The position numbers and the translations under genes are program-made. Below, piece by piece: positions 1 to 5,856 of a stretch of DNA of 9,861 nt. The notes beneath the pieces are model-generated. The model was not told the origin of the DNA, did not search any database, and saw only the letters and a list, made by a program, of their open reading frames with translations. Location: assembly GCA_028691175.1 (NCBI GenBank), contig JAQUZU010000062.1, positions 1 through 9,861 of the forward strand. Reading direction: 5' to 3'. Every line of letters starts with the position of its first letter. Position 1 is the stretch's first letter. Source of the DNA: Candidatus Kapaibacterium sp. GTDB taxonomy: Bacteria > Bacteroidota > Ignavibacteria > Kapaibacteriales > UBA2268.

Positions 1-785
1 AACTTATTCTTACCGCCGGCAACTACAGCGAAGGCACTCCGATTTTCTATCTGATTCTTGGCTTGACGCTACTGCTTGCACTGTTCTTTTATGCTCGCCG
101 CTATAAACGTTTCCGCGAGTATTTGTTTCGCTCGATTTTCCATCCGTACAATTTCTATGCAGATATCCGCGATCAGCGAATAATCGCGTTGGGACAGACA
201 TTTTTCCTGGCGATTTTGAACTCGCTGGCGTTCGGAATGATTGTCTCGGCAATTCTATATTTTGTTCGCACAAATGACATTGCACAGCAGTTGCTTGTGA
301 TTTGCTCGCCGATCAGAAGCATTGTACCCGGAATTTTCAAACTTATTTGGCAGCCGGAATATTTTACGCTCGTGATTGCCGCAATATGCATGCTTGGAAT
401 TTTTGCGATTTCCGGTATTATCCGCCTGATGGCACTGTTTGTAAAGTCGAAGTTTTTTTATACAGATGCAATTGCGATTGTAGTCTGGGCGTCGACACCG
501 TTGCTGGTATTTCTGCCTCTTTCGATGGTGCTTATCCGCTTGGTAGATATGTTCCAGCCGTTTATGCTTATTTCGGTGATAATAGTTGCGGCATTTTTGA
601 TATGGTATCTTCTCCGCATTATCAAAGCGACGATAGTCGTTTTCGACGTGAAGACACGTATCGCATATTCGATTGCGACCGGTTTGCTTGCAATATTTGT
701 ATTGATAAACTGGTGGTATTTGAACACGTATAATGCACTCTCGAAATATATGGAATACCTTTATAATTACGTAATGAATATTTAA
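1..785 (+). CDS. Partial multi-pass membrane protein, Yip1-like C-terminal region (5' end outside window)
   Basis: The frame is open from the left edge (first full codon at base 3) to TAA at 783-785, giving 260 visible residues. The TTG at 63 is in the middle of a hydrophobic run and is unlikely to be the start. About six membrane segments are visible, roughly at residues 15-31, 61-87, 118-150, 153-182, 183-210 and 218-237. A basic stretch (RRYKRFREYLFR) after the first segment, followed by HPYNFYADIRDQR, separates it from the five-helix bundle. This layout resembles Yip1-domain membrane proteins, in which a short conserved cytoplasmic segment precedes about five helices. The residues before the first helix are polar and may be the end of an extracytoplasmic domain lying outside the window. 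The function is unknown. The gene probably shares a transcript with purC, which starts 18 bp downstream. That this is a real membrane protein is secure; the Yip1 assignment is moderate. Confidence 0.72.
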   Translation, partial: LILTAGNYSEGTPIFYLILGLTLLLALFFYARRYKRFREYLFRSIFHPYNFYADIRDQRIIALGQTFFLAILNSLAFGMIVSAILYFVRTNDIAQQLLVICSPIRSIVPGIFKLIWQPEYFTLVIAAICMLGIFAISGIIRLMALFVKSKFFYTDAIAIVVWASTPLLVFLPLSMVLIRLVDMFQPFMLISVIIVAAFLIWYLLRIIKATIVVFDVKTRIAYSIATGLLAIFVLINWWYLNTYNALSKYMEYLYNYVMNI

Positions 786-792
786 TTTAGAT

Positions 793-797
793 AGGAG
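793..797 (+). promoter_or_regulatory. Ribosome binding site deciding the purC start
   Basis: AGGAG is followed by three consecutive ATG codons at 798, 801 and 804. The first directly abuts the motif and the second has only 3 bases between, whereas the third has a 6-base spacer, which is near the optimum. I therefore start purC at 804. The choice changes the protein by at most two methionines. Confidence 0.7.
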
Positions 798-803
798 ATG
801 ATG

Positions 804-1685
804 ATGAAACCAATGTATGAAAGCAATTTCCCGAATTTGAAAATGCTTAATAAGGGCAAAGTTCGCGAAATATACGAAGTAGAAGATAAAATCTTGTTTG
901 TAACGTCCGACAGAATTTCGGCGTTCGACGTAATTATGAATGAGCCTGTGCCGATGAAAGGTAGTATTTTATCGCAGATTTCGGCGTTTTGGTTCGAACA
1001 CACCAAGTACATTGTGCGGAATCATTTTATTACCAATAATCCCGATGAATATCCGCAAGTTTGTGCTCCATACAAAGAAGAGCTCGCCGGACGTTCGATG
1101 CTGGTAAAGAAATGCAAAACACTTCCTATTGAGTGTATTGTACGCGGTTACGTTGCCGGCTCCGGCTGGAAAGACTACCAAAAGACCGGAAAAATATGCG
1201 GAATCGAAATTCCTGCCGGCTTAGAGCAATATGCAAAATTACCGGAACCGATTTTCACGCCATCGACTAAGGCAGCAGAAGGACACGACGAAAATATCAG
1301 TTTCGACGAGGTTGTGAAAATTATCGGAAAAAATAAAGCCGAGAAAATAAAAAAATATACCCTCGCACTCTATAATTTTGCGAGCGAATTTCTGCTCGAG
1401 CGCGGATTGGTGCTTGCCGATACGAAATTTGAATTTGGCGAAGGCGATTGCGGCGAAATTATTTTGATTGACGAGGCTCTTACTCCGGATTCGTCTCGCT
1501 TTTGGCTGTTAGAAGATTATGCTCCGGGCAAGCCGCAAATGAATTTCGACAAGCAAATTTTGAGAGACTATCTCGAGACGCTCGATTGGAACAAAATGCC
1601 GCCTCCACCGCCTCTGCCGGAAGATATTATCCGTCGCACGAGCGAGAAATATCAGGACGCGTTCCGCCGAATTACCGGCAAATAA
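804..1685 (+). CDS. purC: Phosphoribosylaminoimidazole-succinocarboxamide synthase (SAICAR synthase)
   Basis: This cytoplasmic enzyme joins CAIR and aspartate with ATP to make SAICAR in de novo purine synthesis. The 293-residue product carries the family signatures in order: GKVREIYEV near residues 18-26 with TSDRISAFDV at 34-43 (nucleotide-binding region), IECIVRGYVAGSGWKDY at 109-125, TPSTKAAEGHDE at 152-163, LADTKFEFG at 204-212 and IDEALTPDSSRFW at 222-234. The length matches the longer single-domain SAICAR synthases of about 290-310 residues, not the short form of about 240. A proline run (MPPPPPLPED, 265-274) near the C-terminus is a linker before the last helix. A good AGGAG precedes the start. 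The gene sits 18 bp after a membrane protein gene with no promoter space between, so it is probably read from an upstream promoter. No other pur gene is in the window. Confidence 0.96.
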   Translation: MKPMYESNFPNLKMLNKGKVREIYEVEDKILFVTSDRISAFDVIMNEPVPMKGSILSQISAFWFEHTKYIVRNHFITNNPDEYPQVCAPYKEELAGRSMLVKKCKTLPIECIVRGYVAGSGWKDYQKTGKICGIEIPAGLEQYAKLPEPIFTPSTKAAEGHDENISFDEVVKIIGKNKAEKIKKYTLALYNFASEFLLERGLVLADTKFEFGEGDCGEIILIDEALTPDSSRFWLLEDYAPGKPQMNFDKQILRDYLETLDWNKMPPPPPLPEDIIRRTSEKYQDAFRRITGK

Positions 1686-1693
1686 ATGTTAAA

Positions 1694-1725
1694 TCCTGCC
1701 TGCTCCGCCGCCGGGGGAGGCAGGA
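1694..1725 (+). repeat. GC-rich hairpin between purC and rodA
   Basis: TCCTGCCT at 1694-1701 and AGGCAGGA at 1718-1725 form a perfect 8-bp stem. An inner CTCC/GGGG pairing can extend it around a GCCGCC loop. No run of T follows, so it is not a canonical intrinsic terminator. It may be an RNA processing or stability element, a weak pause, or one copy of a dispersed palindromic repeat. It is far richer in GC than the surrounding sequence. Confidence 0.6.
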
Positions 1726-1733
1726 ATGTATTT

Positions 1734-1768
1734 CCTGAGGATCAGGCAGCCTGAAAATCGCCTGATTC
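1734..1768 (+). repeat. Second inverted-repeat cluster in the rodA leader
   Basis: ATCAGGC at 1741-1747 pairs with GCCTGAT at 1760-1766 (7 bp, extendable by a G-T and a G-C pair). The same left arm can instead pair with CCTGA at 1734-1738, or form the palindrome CAGGC-A-GCCTG at 1743-1753. The structure ends about 14 bases before the rodA ribosome binding site. Mutually exclusive pairings could serve as a leader switch or as a double-stranded operator, but the sequence alone does not say which. Confidence 0.45.
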
Positions 1769-1781
1769 GCAGAAAGTATAT

Positions 1782-1786
1782 AGAGG
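1782..1786 (+). promoter_or_regulatory. Ribosome binding site deciding the rodA start
   Basis: AGAGG lies 5 bases before the ATG at 1792. The frame is open further upstream to an ATG at 1726, but that codon has no such motif and begins one base after the 1694-1725 hairpin. The 22 residues it would add are basic and look like translated non-coding sequence. I start rodA at 1792. Confidence 0.65.
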
Positions 1787-1791
1787 AAAAA

Positions 1792-3054
1792 ATGGCAAAA
1801 TATAAATCACATAATTTGTTTGTAGAGCAGAAGAGCACCGATTTTTTCGATTGGAGCATCTTCTTGCTGACTATACTTCTGGTAACTTGCGGGCTGATTT
1901 CAATTTATTCGGCGACGTTTGATTCCGGCATGAGCGTGAATTTCTATCGTCAGATGGTGCTTGCGGGCGTCGGGACGGCGATTATGGTGGCGACTACGTA
2001 TATTCCCGAACGCTGGATTTACATCAATGCTTTGCCGATGTACGCGATTTCGCTTTTACTGCTTGTAATTGTGTTGAAGTTTGGTAAAACCACTTACGGC
2101 ACGACGGGCTGGCTTGCAATCGGAGGTTTTTCGCTGCAGCCGGCAGAACTTATGAAATTTTCCACCGTGCTGATGGTTGCGAATCATTTGTCGAAAAGGG
2201 GAACCGATATTGCCACTTTGCGTGATTTATTTACTGTTGGTGCGTACATTTGCGTGCCGGTTTTGCTTATTGCTTTGCAGCCGGATATCGGTACGGCGTC
2301 AGTATTTGGTGCGATATTCCTCGGGGTTTTGCTTTGGGCGGGCTTTGATATTTATTTGCTGTGGTTTGTAGTCAGTATGCCGCTCGTTATGATTGCGTCG
2401 CTTACCGGGACGGCGGGATTTGTGATTTCGGTTTCGGCGTATTCGATTATTGCGGCACTTTTCCGCCGGAATATAGCCAAGACTATGCTGACAATCGGGA
2501 TTGTGTTTGCTATCGGATATTTCTCGCCTGTATTGGTTGATAATCTTGCAGATCACCAGCAGAAGCGTATTCATACGTTCCTTAATCCGGAGGACGATCC
2601 GCGCGGAATCGGCTATAACGTAATTCAATCGGTGATGGCGGTTGGCAGCGGCGGTTTGACCGGCAAAGGATTTTTGCAGGGGACGCAGACGCAGTTGCGT
2701 TATATTCCGGCACAATGGACAGATTTTATATTTTGCGTGCCGACCGAAGAGTTCGGCTTTCTGGGCGGAAGTGCGGTGATTTTGCTGCTATGCGGCTTGC
2801 TGTACCGAATGGTTACGGTTGCGAAGGAGGTGAGCAGTCCTTTCGGGGGATTGGTGTGCGCGAGTGTGGCGGTCATCTTCTTTTATCATTCGATTATTAA
2901 CATCGGAATGGCAATCGGAGTGGTGCCTGTAATGGGAATTCCGTTGCCGTTCATGAGCTACGGCGGGTCGTCGCTTGTGGTAAATATGGCGATGGTCGGG
3001 CTGGTGCTGAATGCAAATCGCACCCACAAGAAAAGCGTTTATATGCGCGGCTGA
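1792..3054 (+). CDS. rodA: RodA, SEDS-family peptidoglycan glycosyltransferase of the elongasome
   Basis: RodA polymerises lipid II into glycan strands at the inner membrane during cell elongation, working with a class B PBP (PBP2). The 420-residue product has a short cytoplasmic N-terminus, then DWSIFLLTILLVTCGLISIYS as the first of about ten membrane helices. Family landmarks are LQPAELMK at 115-122, LQPDIGTAS at 162-170, NPEDDPRGIGYNVIQS at 265-280 containing the conserved catalytic-region Asp (D269), GSGGLTGKGFLQGTQTQL at 285-302, TDFIF at 310-314, and PFMSYGGSS at 386-394. The IQS and GKGFLQGTQTQL wording favours RodA over FtsW. No PBP2 gene is adjacent; the upstream neighbour is purC. 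No terminator is seen after the TGA, and a minus-strand gene begins at the very next base. Confidence 0.93.
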   Translation: MAKYKSHNLFVEQKSTDFFDWSIFLLTILLVTCGLISIYSATFDSGMSVNFYRQMVLAGVGTAIMVATTYIPERWIYINALPMYAISLLLLVIVLKFGKTTYGTTGWLAIGGFSLQPAELMKFSTVLMVANHLSKRGTDIATLRDLFTVGAYICVPVLLIALQPDIGTASVFGAIFLGVLLWAGFDIYLLWFVVSMPLVMIASLTGTAGFVISVSAYSIIAALFRRNIAKTMLTIGIVFAIGYFSPVLVDNLADHQQKRIHTFLNPEDDPRGIGYNVIQSVMAVGSGGLTGKGFLQGTQTQLRYIPAQWTDFIFCVPTEEFGFLGGSAVILLLCGLLYRMVTVAKEVSSPFGGLVCASVAVIFFYHSIINIGMAIGVVPVMGIPLPFMSYGGSSLVVNMAMVGLVLNANRTHKKSVYMRG

Positions 3055-3660
3055 TTATTTGCTGCGAACGGTAAAAAACAGAACAACTGCGAGAATAGAT
3101 GCTCCGACGACAACAATCGGAGTGAGATATTCGTCGAGCCACGAAGCGGATTGCACCGGAAGAACTCCGCGGGCAAAATTATTTTCGCTCCGCTCGATAT
3201 ACGGGACGTCTTCGCGAGCAAGAGTATCAAGATATTTACGCGAGATTTCTCCGGAAATATTCGTTTCGCCTAAATATATTATCTCAACATTTATGCGGCG
3301 AACCACCGAATCCGAACTTGCCGGATAAATGTCGTAATAGACATTGTTATCCGAAATTGTAATCTCAAGGCTTTGCGGTTCCGGTGCGTCCGGCGAAGAC
3401 GGGTTATCACGAAGAACAGAATCGGCACTGAGCGCCTGCCGAATAAGATTGACAAACAATGCACGTGAACTGTGCTCCGAGACGTTGACTGAACTGAAAT
3501 GCAGATTGCTGCTTTTGAAACGTGCGGCGAGATCTGCACATATTTCTGTGTCTAATTGCCGTATAATCGAGATATTATCTGCTTTTATTACGGTTTCGCC
3601 GGCGAGCAAAGTCGTGCTGAAAAGCAGCAGAAGAGCAATTATTTTACGCAAAGTATTCAT
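3055..3660 (-). CDS. Small secreted protein with C-terminal membrane anchor, function unknown
   Basis: The 201-residue product starts with a typical signal peptide (MNTLRKIIALLLLFSTTLLA, probable cleavage near residue 20) and ends with one membrane helix at about 181-198 followed by a short basic tail (VRSK). The mature part of about 160 residues would lie outside the cytoplasmic membrane with the C-terminus inside. It has alternating strand-like and helical stretches and a polar, proline-containing loop (NPSSPDAPEPQ, 86-96). I recognise no domain. A GTG at 3690 would add ten residues before the signal peptide; the ATG at 3660 gives a standard signal sequence, so I prefer it, although no clear Shine-Dalgarno motif precedes either. 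The stop codon abuts the rodA stop with no spacer, and the gene diverges from manC. Confidence 0.8.
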   Translation of the reverse strand: MNTLRKIIALLLLFSTTLLAGETVIKADNISIIRQLDTEICADLAARFKSSNLHFSSVNVSEHSSRALFVNLIRQALSADSVLRDNPSSPDAPEPQSLEITISDNNVYYDIYPASSDSVVRRINVEIIYLGETNISGEISRKYLDTLAREDVPYIERSENNFARGVLPVQSASWLDEYLTPIVVVGASILAVVLFFTVRSK

Positions 3661-3788
3661 GTCGGTTTGCAAAAAGAAGCAAATTAACACGAAAATTTGA
3701 CTTTTGCAAGATTATTTATTGCGATTGGAATATAATATTTAGCGATGTAATTAGTTTACAATACTTTGAAAACAAACAGAGAAAATAA
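3661..3788. promoter_or_regulatory. AT-rich divergent intergenic region
   Basis: These 128 bases between the two divergent starts are about 27% GC by count and should hold the promoters for both manC and the minus-strand secreted protein gene. For manC the best candidate -10 is TATAAT at 3731-3736, which would give a leader of about 45 bases. No good -35 lies at the usual 16-18 base distance; a TTGACT at 3697-3702 is 28 bases away, too far. I found no convincing minus-strand promoter. Confidence 0.4.
3667..3709. repeat. Inverted repeat TTGCAAAA / TTTTGCAA in the divergent promoter region
   Basis: TTGCAAAA at 3667-3674 and TTTTGCAA at 3702-3709 are perfect inverted copies separated by 27 bases. 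Each also contains the small palindrome TTGCAA. They straddle the 5' region of the minus-strand gene and lie upstream of the manC -10 candidate, so an operator role is possible. In AT-rich DNA such a short repeat can also arise by chance. Confidence 0.25.
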
Positions 3789-4877
3789 ATGAAAAAAGTT
3801 GCCGTAATCATGGCGGGAGGAATCGGAAATCGCCTCTGGCCAAAAGCCACAGAGCATTTGCCGAAGCAGTTTATCCATCTCACCGGTGAGGGTACGATGA
3901 TTCAGAATACGTATATGCGCCTTTTGACGATGTTTCGGCCGGAGGATATTTACGTAGTTACACTTACTCGGATGAAGGAAATTATTCAGGATCAACTGCC
4001 GCAAGTGCCGGAGGAAAACCTCGTGCTCGAGCCGTTTGCGAAGCACACTGCACCGTGCCTTGCCTTGACTGACTTGGTGCTGAAAGATAAATACGACGAG
4101 GACACCGTGATGATTGCTTTTCCGGCAGACCACACAATTTCGAATGTGCGCGAGTTTCAGAACAGCATCGACCTTGCGGTCGAATTTGCGGAGGCGAGGT
4201 CCTGCATTACGACAATCGGAGTAAAGCCGACGCGTGCTGTGCCGGATTTCGGATATGTTCAGTTGAAAAATTCCGCTGACGGAATCGAGGAGTACTATGA
4301 TCGCGGCGTGCGATATTGCACTACATTTGCCGAAAAACCTGATATCGGTACCGCCGAACGTTTCATTGAGGCGGGAGATTTTTATTGGAATACGGGGATT
4401 TATATCTGGACTTTGAAAACTTTCCGTGCTCTTTTTGCACAGTATCAGCCGGAAAATAACGGCTTATTTGAAACATTGCGAAACCGCAAGTTTGCAGAAA
4501 TATTGCCGGAAGAAATCGAATTTGTATATCGCCAAGTGCATGCAATTTCATTGGATTACGCTATTCTCGAGAAGGCAGGCAATATCTATGTTATCGAAGC
4601 AGGCTTCCAATGGAGCGACCTCGGAAACTGGGATGAACTCTATCGCATTTCGTTCAAGGATAGCCGAAATAACATAATTGACGGGAATGTAGTAGCAATT
4701 AATACGGTAAATTGCCTGATTTCGTCGAAGGAGAAATTAATTGGTGCAGTCGGTGTGAAAGATTTGATTATCGTTGATAGTGAAGAAGCATTGCTGATTT
4801 GTCGCCGCGGCGACTCCGATGCCGCAAAGCAGATTGTAGATCATCTGAAACGCCGGCAGGTGCATCGCTACTTATAG
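3789..4877 (+). CDS. manC: Mannose-1-phosphate guanylyltransferase (GDP-mannose pyrophosphorylase)
   Basis: The enzyme makes GDP-mannose from GTP and mannose 1-phosphate in the cytoplasm, feeding fucose, rhamnose or mannose into surface polysaccharide and glycoprotein. The 362-residue product shows the nucleotidyltransferase signature MAGGIGNRLWP at 8-18, LEPFAKHTAP at 80-89, FPADH at 111-115 (metal and nucleotide site), FAEKP at 180-184, WNTGIYIW at 200-207, SLDYAILEKA at 254-263 and WSDLGNW at 275-281. A short left-handed-helix-like tail follows. It lacks the C-terminal cupin of bifunctional phosphomannose isomerase/guanylyltransferase enzymes, so the isomerase must be encoded elsewhere. 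The start is preceded only by a weak AGAGAA. The gene appears to be a single-gene unit bounded by a divergent promoter region and a strong terminator. Confidence 0.95.
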   Translation: MKKVAVIMAGGIGNRLWPKATEHLPKQFIHLTGEGTMIQNTYMRLLTMFRPEDIYVVTLTRMKEIIQDQLPQVPEENLVLEPFAKHTAPCLALTDLVLKDKYDEDTVMIAFPADHTISNVREFQNSIDLAVEFAEARSCITTIGVKPTRAVPDFGYVQLKNSADGIEEYYDRGVRYCTTFAEKPDIGTAERFIEAGDFYWNTGIYIWTLKTFRALFAQYQPENNGLFETLRNRKFAEILPEEIEFVYRQVHAISLDYAILEKAGNIYVIEAGFQWSDLGNWDELYRISFKDSRNNIIDGNVVAINTVNCLISSKEKLIGAVGVKDLIIVDSEEALLICRRGDSDAAKQIVDHLKRRQVHRYL

Positions 4878-4887
4878 CGATTAATGC
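4862..4887 (+). other. Hairpin over the manC stop codon
   Basis: ATCGCTA at 4864-4870 and TAGCGAT at 4875-4881 make a perfect 7-bp stem with a CTTA loop. The right arm begins with the manC stop codon (TAG, 4875-4877). Outer GC bases at 4862-4863 and 4886-4887 can pair across a bulge. It lies about 14 bases before the intrinsic terminator, forming a tandem of two stem-loops. Confidence 0.45.
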
Positions 4888-4901
4888 GGTGGAAAAATAT
4901 T

Positions 4902-4938
4902 GCGGGGACGAAGTTGCGGCTTCATCTCCGCTTTTTTT
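4902..4938 (+). terminator. Rho-independent terminator of manC, possibly bidirectional
   Basis: The left arm at 4902-4913 and right arm at 4920-4931 pair over 12 positions with one G-T pair and one C-A mismatch, around a 6-base loop. Seven T follow at 4932-4938. The T run overlaps the stop codon of the convergent transporter gene (TTA at 4937-4939). On the opposite strand the same stem is followed by an AT-rich stretch containing five T (from AAAAA at 4893-4897), so it may also end the minus-strand transcript. Confidence 0.85.
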
Positions 4939-5854
4939 ATTCGTCGTGTTCCAGCATTTCGGTTTTATGTTTCATCAATTGCCAAGAATTGATTGTATTA
5001 TGCCATAAGATATACGTTGCCGGAGCAAGCGAGACAATCGGATTTAGATACGTATTCGCAAGCCAGATCCCGAGAAGAGTGTTTTTCTGCCCAAGTGCCT
5101 GACCAAAAGAAATTTTATCGCCGAAGTATTTGCCGACTTTTCGTCCGATTTTGAATTGCGCAAGGCACAATGCGAGCGAAGTCGCGGCAATAAGAATCTC
5201 GCTCCAAATATTTCCGCTGCCGAGATCCTTAATAATTGAAACTGTGTTTCCGGAGACTAAAACCAAAGTAATCGCCCAGAGATAGAAATTCAACTTCTTC
5301 GCACGGAGGATCACGGCGTTCACTTTGGGGGCAATTTTCCGTACCAATAGTGCAGAGAATAGCGGTAAAAACAGCACGGGAAAGACTTTTGCGCTGATTA
5401 ATCCGACAGAGTGAAAGAAAGATAACTCCGCATTCACGCCGACTAACGAAAATAAAATCGGAGAAATAATTACCACCGCAATATTTATGAACAGCGTATA
5501 TGCGGTTAAAAAGCCGACACTGCCGCCGAGCATACCGGTTACAACTGCCGCGGCAGTTGCCGTCGGAGTGAAAAGCGAAATCAGGGCAGCTTGTCCCCAG
5601 TCCACATTCATAAAAGATAAAACGAAGTAAAGCCCGATTCCGCCGCATACCTGCACTGCAAGTAAAATCCAGAAAGCACGGCTGAACTTGATTGAATGAA
5701 TATCGATTTTGCTGAATGTAAGAAACAGCATCGTAAAAATGAAATAAGGGAAAACCCATGTCAGCGGCTCGACGACGTCGTATAGAATTATGCCGAGTAC
5801 CATCGCAATGATAAGCATTCGGTCGTTAATAAAATTTCGAATTTTAGACCACAC
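4937..5854 (-). CDS. Bile acid:sodium symporter (BASS/SBF) family transporter
   Basis: The 305-residue product is an inner-membrane protein of about nine or ten helices. Family landmarks are a gate-region segment TPTATAAAVVT at 96-106 in the fourth hydrophobic stretch and GQALGQKNTLLGIWLA at 251-266, followed by NPIVSLAPATYILWHN at 271-286, the usual ending of bacterial BASS-like proteins. Family members carry organic anions with sodium, including bile acids, pantoate and, in plant BASS2, pyruvate; the substrate here cannot be read from sequence. The start is a GTG at 5852-5854 that shares one base with the TAG stop of the upstream dikinase-like gene, so translation is probably coupled. An ATG at residue 13 is an alternative, but the basic, amphipathic N-terminus and the overlap favour the GTG. 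The gene is last in its operon and ends at the shared terminator. Confidence 0.85.
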   Translation of the reverse strand: MWSKIRNFINDRMLIIAMVLGIILYDVVEPLTWVFPYFIFTMLFLTFSKIDIHSIKFSRAFWILLAVQVCGGIGLYFVLSFMNVDWGQAALISLFTPTATAAAVVTGMLGGSVGFLTAYTLFINIAVVIISPILFSLVGVNAELSFFHSVGLISAKVFPVLFLPLFSALLVRKIAPKVNAVILRAKKLNFYLWAITLVLVSGNTVSIIKDLGSGNIWSEILIAATSLALCLAQFKIGRKVGKYFGDKISFGQALGQKNTLLGIWLANTYLNPIVSLAPATYILWHNTINSWQLMKHKTEMLEHDE

Positions 5855-5856
5855 TA
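5852..5856 (-). promoter_or_regulatory. TAGTG stop-start overlap coupling the dikinase-like and transporter genes
   Basis: Read on the minus strand, the TAG stop of the dikinase-like gene and the GTG start of the transporter share the base at 5854. No strong Shine-Dalgarno motif is seen just upstream (only GGCGG about 6 bases away), which fits termination-reinitiation by the same ribosomes. Confidence 0.6.

Noticed and set aside
302..733. Plus-strand open frame of 143 codons inside the first gene
   Set aside because: It is an out-of-frame shadow of the multi-pass membrane protein, with composition unlike a real protein.
1694..1725. Intrinsic terminator of purC
   Set aside because: The stem is strong, but the bases after it are AATGTATTTCC with no T run, so I call it a hairpin of unknown role.
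1726..1791. Longer N-terminus for RodA from the ATG at 1726
   Set aside because: It begins one base after a hairpin, has no ribosome binding site, and adds a basic stretch translated from palindromic sequence. The ATG at 1792 has AGAGG at good spacing and gives a normal RodA N-terminus.
3697..3736. A full sigma-70 promoter from TTGACT and TATAAT before manC
   Set aside because: The spacer is 28 bases, too long for a normal promoter, so only the -10-like element is kept as a weak candidate.
5229..5759. Minus-strand open frame of 176 codons in another frame inside the transporter gene
   Set aside because: It is rich in Cys and Arg with no coherent membrane pattern, while the overlapping frame gives a clear BASS protein.
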